NCBI GenBank assembly: GCA_048500275.1
Contig: JASNYI010000001.1
Coordinates: 806,001 to 870,000, forward strand
DNA: 64,000 nucleotides
From: UBA5066 sp048500275
GTDB lineage: Bacteria > Acidobacteriota > Thermoanaerobaculia > UBA5066
Reading direction: 5' to 3'
The translations under genes and the position numbers were made by a program. This document shows, in pieces, positions 58,021 through 64,000 of this stretch (positions within the stretch are counted from its first letter, which is position 1; each line of letters begins with the position of its first letter). The notes below the pieces were generated by a model. It was not told the DNA's origin. It ran no database searches and saw only the letters and a program-made list of their open reading frames with translations.

Positions 58021-59928
58021 ATGGCCTCCATCAGGGTGGAAGCCCTTCCCTCGAGGCGTTCCGGACCGTCCCTGCGTCCGGCCGTGATCGCCGGTTTCGT
58101 CGTGGCGATCCTCGCCGCACCCGTGCACGGTGCGCCCGGAGGCGAGGCCGCCGCCACGGCACCGCTGTCCGGAGTCCTCCGGGCCGACGGCGCCCCGCTC
58201 GCCGGGGTCTCCCTCGTCGTCCAGGGACTCTCGGGCGCCGCGGCCTCCGTGGTCCGGGTCCTGAAGACGGACGCCGAGGGGACCTTCTGCCTCGCGGACG
58301 CCCGGCCCGGCATCTACTCGATCCTCGCCGCGGTGCCCGGATTCCGCTCGGCCACGGCCCAGGTGCTCCACCGCGCCACGGGCGACAGCCTCTCCTTCGT
58401 GAGGCTCGACCTCGACCGCGAACGGCGCGGGGTCCTCCCCTCGGGCCCCGCCGGCGAGCTCGACCCCTGGGCCGCGCGTGCGCTCCTCCCGGGCGACGTG
58501 CTGCGCGAGACGGGTCCCGCCGAGGCCCCTCCTCCGGCCTCGCAGACCGCATCAGGTCTGGTGCCCGGCCCCGGCGCCGGCACCATCCCGGTGCAGGGGT
58601 CGCTCGCTTCGCTCCAGGGGTTCGCCTCCGAGGGCGCCGGGACCCTCTCGCAGACGTCGCTCGACGTGCGGGGAAGCTTGGGGGCCGGCGTGAAGTGGGG
58701 TCTCTCCGGAGAGTACGACCGGGTCGTCTCCTCCTCCGGGGCGAGGGTGGGCGGAGCCTCCCGGGTCGCCCTCGACGTCCTCCCCGGCGAGCGCCACTCC
58801 ATCCGCGTCGCCAGCCACCGCAGCGAGATCCCCGGCTTCGACAACCCGGACGCCCGTTTCGACGCCCACTCCGTCGACTGGGACGCGGCCGCCGGCCGGC
58901 GCTCGCACGCCTCCGTCTCCGCCCGGATCCTCTCCCACCGCAACCTGGAGCCCGCGTCCCTCGCGACGCCGTACTTTCGGGGAGAGGGAAGCGCGCTCGA
59001 GATCGGCGCCCGCTACCGCAGCGAGCTCGGGAACGGGCATTTCGTCCGGGTACACCTCGGCTACCGGTCGGACCTCACCGACGGCTCGGCGCCGAACGCC
59101 GCCAGCTTCGACCGCGAGGCGCGCCTTGGCGGCGTGGCCGGCGTCCGCCTGCTCGACGCCCTCCTCGTCGAGGCGGGCGCCACCGGCGACTATTCCGTCT
59201 CGTCCCGCGGCGTCACCCCCGAGATCACGCTTTCGCTCGACGCCCGGGAGAACCTGACCGTCTACGGCTTCGCGTCCCACCGATGGGAGCAGAGCCTGCC
59301 GGGGGCTCCCGTCTACGGCGTGGTCGGCCTCGACCCGAGCGACCTCGTCCGGGCGACCCGGACCCTTTACCGCGTCGGCGCCCGGCTGAAGAGCCACGCG
59401 GCGGGGCACCTCGACCTCGAGGTGAGCCGGCGCGAGATCTCCGAGGCGTTCCAGCTCCTCCTCGACAACAACATCGTAGACCGCATCGACGCCCTCTACC
59501 TCTTCCCCGGCGACGTCGCGGGCGAGGTCTCCGGCTCCGTCACGTTCGCGCTGCGTCCTGACCTGGCCGCGCGGCTCTCCCTCCTCGGGGGCCAGGTGCG
59601 CGGCGACGGCCTCGGGACCGGTTCGCTGCCGAACGAAGCCCGGTACTGGATCTCGAGCGCGAGGGTGGACGTCGGGCCGAGCGGCACGTCCGTGGCCTTA
59701 CGCTACCGATACCTCGAGCAGGACCTCGGGACCGACGCCGAGGCCTACCGGCTCGGCCGCGAGACCGTGGACGTCACCGTCGCCCAGAACGTCCCGATCC
59801 CGCTCCTCGAGGCGCTCGGGACCCGCTGGCAGGTTCTCTTCACCGTCGCGCTGGGGACCCGGCAGGACGGGGACGCAGAGCCCCGGCCGAACCGGCAGAT
59901 GGCCGGCGGGCTGGCGCTCTCCTTCTGA
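58021..59928 (+). CDS. Outer-membrane protein with N-terminal carboxypeptidase-regulatory-like domain
   Basis: 635 residues. A signal segment (about 22-38, AVIAGFVVAILAAPVHGAP) precedes a CarboxypepD_reg-like domain (about 48-120, LSGVLRADGAPLAGVSLVVQG to GTFCLADARPGIYSILA), as in many TonB-dependent receptors. The rest is long amphipathic beta strands with a Phe at the C-terminus (GGLALSF), an outer-membrane barrel. A plug domain is not evident: only about 70 residues between the regulatory domain and barrel are of plug type. It may be a small, plugless relative of TonB-dependent receptors. The stop is followed by a terminator. Confidence 0.78.
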   Translation: MASIRVEALPSRRSGPSLRPAVIAGFVVAILAAPVHGAPGGEAAATAPLSGVLRADGAPLAGVSLVVQGLSGAAASVVRVLKTDAEGTFCLADARPGIYSILAAVPGFRSATAQVLHRATGDSLSFVRLDLDRERRGVLPSGPAGELDPWAARALLPGDVLRETGPAEAPPPASQTASGLVPGPGAGTIPVQGSLASLQGFASEGAGTLSQTSLDVRGSLGAGVKWGLSGEYDRVVSSSGARVGGASRVALDVLPGERHSIRVASHRSEIPGFDNPDARFDAHSVDWDAAAGRRSHASVSARILSHRNLEPASLATPYFRGEGSALEIGARYRSELGNGHFVRVHLGYRSDLTDGSAPNAASFDREARLGGVAGVRLLDALLVEAGATGDYSVSSRGVTPEITLSLDARENLTVYGFASHRWEQSLPGAPVYGVVGLDPSDLVRATRTLYRVGARLKSHAAGHLDLEVSRREISEAFQLLLDNNIVDRIDALYLFPGDVAGEVSGSVTFALRPDLAARLSLLGGQVRGDGLGTGSLPNEARYWISSARVDVGPSGTSVALRYRYLEQDLGTDAEAYRLGRETVDVTVAQNVPIPLLEALGTRWQVLFTVALGTRQDGDAEPRPNRQMAGGLALSF

Positions 59929-59946
59929 CCCACCCGGCGTCTTTTT
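59902..59946 (+). terminator. Terminator overlapping the end of the outer-membrane gene
   Basis: GCCGGCGGG (59902-59910, within the CDS) pairs with CCC and CCGGC (59929-59938) with a small bulge. GTCTTTTT follows. The stop codon lies in the loop. Confidence 0.5.
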
Positions 59947-59948
59947 GG

Positions 59949-60020
59949 ATTCCGATTCAATTTTTGCTGTCCGCCGTGTCGGAATTCAGGGTATCGAACC
60001 GCTAAACCACTACAGGGTAT
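59949..60020. promoter_or_regulatory. Candidate upstream activator sites of the sigma-54 promoter
   Basis: ATTCCGA (59949-59955) and TCGGAAT (59979-59985) form an inverted repeat 70-100 bases upstream of the sigma-54 promoter, where enhancer-binding proteins bind. A direct repeat CAGGGTAT lies at 59987-59994 and 60013-60020. The region is unusually AT-rich for this window. Confidence 0.4.
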
Positions 60021-60051
60021 GCACTTTCCATAGTCCAACGAACCGGATGAA

Positions 60052-60066
60052 TGGCACCTCCTTTGC
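60052..60066 (+). promoter_or_regulatory. Sigma-54 promoter of the kinase/NtrC operon
   Basis: TGGCAC, five bases, TTGC matches the -24/-12 consensus. The expected start point (about 60077) is only about five bases before the ATG at 60082, so the message is nearly leaderless. Confidence 0.75.
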
Positions 60067-60081
60067 CTGCTGCCTTGCAGG

Positions 60082-62832
60082 ATGAGGGAAACACGGAGGC
60101 GGGCCGGTCGGGTCCTCCGCTGGGGGCTCCTGGCGGCGTTTCTCGTTCTCCTCGTCCCCGTCGGCTTCTCGGCGGCGAGGAAACTGGCGACGACCGGACA
60201 ATCGGGAATCCTGCTCACGGCCGACGAGAGCGGCTTTCGAGTCAGGGCCGCCGGCACGGCCGAAGCGATCGGGCTCCGGCCGGGCGATCTTCTCCTCCTC
60301 GTCGACGGCTCCGAGGCCCGCGGGCTCCCCGACCCGGTCCAGTCTCTCGAGAGAGGGGACCGCGAGCTGACCGTCCTCAGGGACGGGCAGGCGCTGCGAC
60401 TGAAGGGGAACATCGGCCCTTCCCCGTGGGACACGCGTTACCTTCTCCTCCTTCTCGTCGGCGGCGCATTCCTGGTCGCGGCCGGGATCGTCCTGAGAAC
60501 GGCTCCCGAGGAGGCTGACCCGACGTCCGCCTTCCTCTTCGCGGGGTTCGCCTTCTCGGCGGCAGCGGTCGCCGTCGTCACCCCGGCTCCGCCGTACGAC
60601 ACCCTGTACCGGGCCGCGACGCTCTTCGAAGACGTCGCCCGGGCGTTTCTCCCGGCGTTCCTCCTCGCCTTCGTCTTCCGCTTCCCGCGCCGCGCGATGA
60701 GGGTGCCGGGCCTCCTCTTCTTCGTCCCCTCCCTGGGGCTCGTCTTCCTGACGCTCTCCACCTACCTGCGCCCGCCGGCGGCCGACGTCGACGCGACGGC
60801 TCTCGTCCTGCGGCTCGACAGGCTCCAGCAGGCCGCCCTCCTGATCGGCGTCGCCGTCGCGGTCGGCCGCCTCGTCTGGCTGGCGGCCCGGCGACTCGAC
60901 CTCCTCGCCGAGAAGCAGGTCCGCTTCCTCCTCGCCGGCACCGCCGGCGGGCTCCTCCCGGTGACGCTCCTCGACTTCCTCCCCCGCCTCGTCGGCAACC
61001 CGATTCCCGTCGTCTCGAGCTTCTCCATCGTCCCGCTCGTCCTCGTACCGGTCGCCTTCCTGGCCGCCCTGACCCGCTACCGGCTCTGGGACGTCGAGAT
61101 CCTCACACGCGAGACGGTCGCGCTCCTGGGGGCGGCCTTCTTCGGCGCGGGTCTTTTCTCCCTCGCCCAGGTGGTCGACCTGGGAGACGTCCTGCCGGGC
61201 ATCCCCTACGGCCGGGGGCTCGTCGAGACGGGTGCGGGGCTCCTCATCGCGCTCACGTTCTTCCCCGTCCGCCGCGGCCTCTCTACGGCGCTCGCGAGGG
61301 TCCAGTATGGCGAGCGCTTCGGCGAGCGCGAGGGTCTCCTCGCCCTCGTCCGCGACCTCTCCCGCCCGCGGCGCCTCTCGGAGATCGGACCGCTCCTGGC
61401 AGAACGCGTGATGAGCGGCCTGGGCGTCCCGCGGGCCACGCTCCTCCTCGCCCTCCCCGACGGCCGGCTCGACGCTTCGGCGCTCGACGGAGGCGAGCCC
61501 CTCTCCCCCGAGGAGCTTCCCGGCGACGCCGCGAAGCGGACGACCCGCCTCTCCCGGCTCGCGTTCAACGAACGCCCCACGGTCGCCGTCGCGCGGATGC
61601 GCCGGGCCGGCTTCCGGACGATCTCCCCGCTCGCCCTCCCGGGCCGGCTGCTCGGCCTCTTCGCCGTCGCCGACCGGGGGGGACGCGACCCCCTCTCGGG
61701 GGAGGACGTCGACCTCCTCGAGACCGTCCTGGCCGCCGCCACCCTGGCCGTCGACCACGCCCGCCTCTACGGGGAGCTGGAAGAGCAGGCCGAACGGTAC
61801 CGGCGCCTCAAGGAGTTCCACGAGGACGTCGTCACCGGCTCGCCCGCCGCCATCGCGGCGACCGGCGAGGACGGCCGGATCTCCTCGGTCAACCCCGCGT
61901 TCGAGAAGCTCTTCGGGGACGGAGCCGGCAGCCTCGCCGGCCGCCCCGCGGAGGACGTCCTCCCGGCGGCCGTTCGCTCGGCGCCCGCCCCGGCACGCGT
62001 CGAGGTGACGTTGGGGGGCGAGCGGCGCGTCCTCGACGTCGCCGTCTCCCCGTTCCCCGGCGCGCGCGACGGCTCCGCCGCGCGGGTCTGGGTCCTCTCC
62101 GACGCCACGGAGGTCTCCCGGCTCGAGAAGAGCCTCGCCGAGAGGGACCGGCTCTCGGCCCTCTCGACCCTCTCGGCCGGCGTCGCGCACGAGGTGAACA
62201 CGCCCCTCACCGGCGTCGCCAGCTTCGCGCGGCTCCTCCTCGACGAGACGCCGGCCGACGACCCGCGGCGCCCGCTCGTCGAGAAGATCGAGCGCCAGGC
62301 CTTCCGCGCCGCCCGCCTCGTCGGAAGCCTCCTCGACCTCGCCCGCGGGCGCCCGCGAGAGCTCTCCCCGCTCGATCCGGCCGAGCTCGTCGGCGAGGCC
62401 TGCCGCTCGATCGAGGACGACGTCCGCGGCCGGGGCGTTCGCCTCGACGTCCACCTCCCCGCCTCGCTTCCGCGCGTCCTCGGGCACGGCGACGCGCTGG
62501 TGCAGGTCGTCGTGAACCTCCTGAAGAACGCCGTCGACGCCGTCGCCCTCCCGAAGGAGGGCCGTGCCGGCCCGGGCCGCGTGAGCATCGCCGCCGCCGG
62601 CTCCGGAGGGAACGTCCTCCTCACCGTCGAGGACGACGGACCCGGCCTGTCCCGCGAGGACCAGTCGAAGGTCTTCGCCCCCTTCCACACCACGAAGGGC
62701 GGCCAGGGAGGCGTGGGCCTCGGCCTCGCCATCGCCGGGGATATCATCCGGGCTCACGGAGGCTCGCTCTCGGTCGACTCCTCCCCGGGGCACGGCGCCC
62801 GGTTCACGGTGAGCCTCCCGGCGCAGAGATGA
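60082..62832 (+). CDS. Membrane sensor histidine kinase with PDZ-like, GAF and PAS domains
   Basis: 916 residues. First helix at about 12-32; a PDZ-like part (about 45-110) with GFRVRAAGTAEAIGLRPGDLLLLVDGSE; then six to eight membrane helices (about 115-340); a GAF-like part (about 380-560, LVRDLSRPRRLSEIGPLLAERV); a PAS domain (about 585-690, SPAAIAATGEDGRISSVNPAFEKLFG); HisKA with LSTLSAGVAHEVNTPLTGV (phosphoacceptor His); and HATPase with VVNLLKNAVDAV, VEDDGPGLS and GGVGLGLAIAGDII. The signal may be periplasmic or membrane. It overlaps the response regulator by ATGA and lies behind a sigma-54 promoter, so the pair probably activates its own transcription. Confidence 0.92.
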   Translation: MRETRRRAGRVLRWGLLAAFLVLLVPVGFSAARKLATTGQSGILLTADESGFRVRAAGTAEAIGLRPGDLLLLVDGSEARGLPDPVQSLERGDRELTVLRDGQALRLKGNIGPSPWDTRYLLLLLVGGAFLVAAGIVLRTAPEEADPTSAFLFAGFAFSAAAVAVVTPAPPYDTLYRAATLFEDVARAFLPAFLLAFVFRFPRRAMRVPGLLFFVPSLGLVFLTLSTYLRPPAADVDATALVLRLDRLQQAALLIGVAVAVGRLVWLAARRLDLLAEKQVRFLLAGTAGGLLPVTLLDFLPRLVGNPIPVVSSFSIVPLVLVPVAFLAALTRYRLWDVEILTRETVALLGAAFFGAGLFSLAQVVDLGDVLPGIPYGRGLVETGAGLLIALTFFPVRRGLSTALARVQYGERFGEREGLLALVRDLSRPRRLSEIGPLLAERVMSGLGVPRATLLLALPDGRLDASALDGGEPLSPEELPGDAAKRTTRLSRLAFNERPTVAVARMRRAGFRTISPLALPGRLLGLFAVADRGGRDPLSGEDVDLLETVLAAATLAVDHARLYGELEEQAERYRRLKEFHEDVVTGSPAAIAATGEDGRISSVNPAFEKLFGDGAGSLAGRPAEDVLPAAVRSAPAPARVEVTLGGERRVLDVAVSPFPGARDGSAARVWVLSDATEVSRLEKSLAERDRLSALSTLSAGVAHEVNTPLTGVASFARLLLDETPADDPRRPLVEKIERQAFRAARLVGSLLDLARGRPRELSPLDPAELVGEACRSIEDDVRGRGVRLDVHLPASLPRVLGHGDALVQVVVNLLKNAVDAVALPKEGRAGPGRVSIAAAGSGGNVLLTVEDDGPGLSREDQSKVFAPFHTTKGGQGGVGLGLAIAGDIIRAHGGSLSVDSSPGHGARFTVSLPAQR

Positions 62833-64000
62833 AAGTCCTCATCGTCGACGACGAGCCGGTCGTCCGCGAGGTCCTCCGGACGGTCCTCTCGCGAGCCGGC
62901 TACGGAACGAGCGAGGCGGCGACGGCCGCCGAGGGGCTCGCCCTCTTCGCCGACCCGGCGGTCGACCTCGTCCTCCTCGACCTGATGCTCCCCGACCGGC
63001 CGGGCCTCGAGGTCCTCCCCGAGATGCGCGAGAGGCGGCCCGACGTCCCGGTCGTCGTCGTCACGGCCTACTCCTCGGTCGAGAGCGCGATCGCCGCGAT
63101 GAAGGAGGGGGCGTTCCACTACGTCCCCAAGCCGTTCCGCAACGAGGAGGTCGTCCACCTCGTGGGGCAGGCGCTCGAGAAGCGGCGGCTCGTCGCCGAG
63201 AACCGCGAGCTGAAGGAGCGGCTCGACTCGGGGCGGGACTTCCCCGGGATGGTCGGCCGTTCGGCGCCGATGGAGAAGGTCTTCCAGACGATCCGCCAGG
63301 CCGCCCCCGCGCGCTCCACGGTCCTCGTCACGGGGGAGAGCGGCACCGGCAAGGAGCTCGTCGCGCGGGCCCTGCACCGCCTCTCGCAGCGGGCCTCCGG
63401 GCCGTTCGTCACCGTCCACTCCGGCGCCATGCCGCCCGACCTCCTCGAGTCGAACCTCTTCGGGCACGTGAGGGGGGCCTTCACCGGGGCGGTCGCCGAG
63501 AAGAAGGGGCTCTTCAAGGTCGCCGACGGCGGGACGATTTTCTTCGACGAGATCGGGACCGTCCCGATGGAGACGCAGGCCAAGCTCCTGCGAGTCCTCC
63601 AGGAGAGGGAGTTCCTCCCGGTGGGCGCCGTCGAGCCGATCCGCTCCGACGTGCGCGTCGTCGCCGCCACGAACGCCGACCTCGGCCGCTTCGTGGAAGA
63701 AGGGAAGTTCCGGGAAGACCTCTTCTACCGCCTCTGCGTGATCACCATCGGCCTCCCGCCCCTGCGCGAGCGCAAGGAGGACATCCCCCTCCTCGTCGAC
63801 TCCCTCGTCTCGCGGGCGGCCCGCGACAACGGCCGCCCCGTCCCGCCCGTGACGCCCGACGCGATGAAGGCGCTCCTCGACCACGACTGGCCCGGGAACG
63901 TCCGCGAGCTGGAGAACGTCCTCGAGCGGGCTGTCGTCCTCGGCCCGGGCGTCGTCGACCTCGACCAGCTTCCCGACGCCGTCCGCCGCTCGGTGCCGCG
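62829..64000 (+). CDS. NtrC-family sigma-54 response regulator (3' end beyond window)
   Basis: 390 residues visible. Receiver domain (1-125) with VLIVDDEP, phospho-Asp in LVLLDLMLPD and the Lys of VPKPF; AAA+ sigma-54 activator (about 140-375) with TGESGTGKE, canonical GAFTGA loop, Walker B TIFFDEIGTV and RLCVITIGLPPLRERKED. The chain still reads on at 64000 (DQLPDAVRRSVP), so the DNA-binding Fis domain is probably just outside. It shares ATGA with the kinase stop. The nearby sigma-54 promoter at 60052 suggests self-activation. Confidence 0.94.
   Translation, partial: MKVLIVDDEPVVREVLRTVLSRAGYGTSEAATAAEGLALFADPAVDLVLLDLMLPDRPGLEVLPEMRERRPDVPVVVVTAYSSVESAIAAMKEGAFHYVPKPFRNEEVVHLVGQALEKRRLVAENRELKERLDSGRDFPGMVGRSAPMEKVFQTIRQAAPARSTVLVTGESGTGKELVARALHRLSQRASGPFVTVHSGAMPPDLLESNLFGHVRGAFTGAVAEKKGLFKVADGGTIFFDEIGTVPMETQAKLLRVLQEREFLPVGAVEPIRSDVRVVAATNADLGRFVEEGKFREDLFYRLCVITIGLPPLRERKEDIPLLVDSLVSRAARDNGRPVPPVTPDAMKALLDHDWPGNVRELENVLERAVVLGPGVVDLDQLPDAVRRSVP

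Overview
The window is very GC-rich, densely packed bacterial chromosome. Gram-negative traits are plain: a phosphate-selective-porin-like barrel, other outer-membrane proteins, a lipobox lipoprotein and TonB-like features. The mix of sigma-54 response regulators, an MglA-type GTPase beside PilZ proteins, PKD and FG-GAP secreted proteins, a VC_2705-type symporter with two DUF294 regulators, and a secreted protein starting CAYDNVPGATLLVPYF points to Acidobacteriota (perhaps Thermoanaerobaculia-like). That assignment is inferred from gene content only.

Left end (1-7.2 kb): a tyrosine recombinase running off the edge lies just beyond the 3' end of tRNA-Thr(CGT), so the window probably begins inside an integrated element. 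Then come a small HExxH protein, an ECF sigma/anti-sigma pair, an SRPBCC protein, a secreted protein, a LysE exporter and a DUF11 protein with an IPTL-like C-terminal sorting tail.

Acetate block (7.2-21.7 kb): a minus-strand operon encodes acetyl-CoA synthetase, AcuB, AcuC deacetylase and a Pat-like acetyltransferase. It diverges from a plus-strand run of cNMP/CBS/DUF294 protein, porin, DUF4212 and sodium:solute symporter. A second DUF294 protein and a DEDD exonuclease close the block. Together they look like acetate uptake and activation under acetylation control.

Middle (21.7-39 kb): a histidine kinase and a sigma-54 activator; a chelatase-like AAA+ protein and a VWA protein separated by a GT-C-like membrane protein and a methyltransferase; an MBL hydrolase divergent from an MglA-like GTPase with a proline/glutamate stalk; two PilZ proteins; and the conserved phoH-ybeY-corC-era string.

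Right half (39-64 kb): a 1802-residue PKD surface protein, a probably abundant secreted protein, an FG-GAP lipoprotein, an orphan ABC-2 permease, an XRE-TPR-secreted operon, a DnaJ with half a zinc finger, glgC, an Lrp regulator with a 15-bp dyad at its promoter, a structured intergenic region with a sigma-54-like promoter, ComF and proline dehydrogenase, an outer-membrane protein, and a kinase/NtrC-type pair behind a sigma-54 promoter. Many genes have a -10 element only 6-10 bases before the start codon, so leaderless transcription looks common here.
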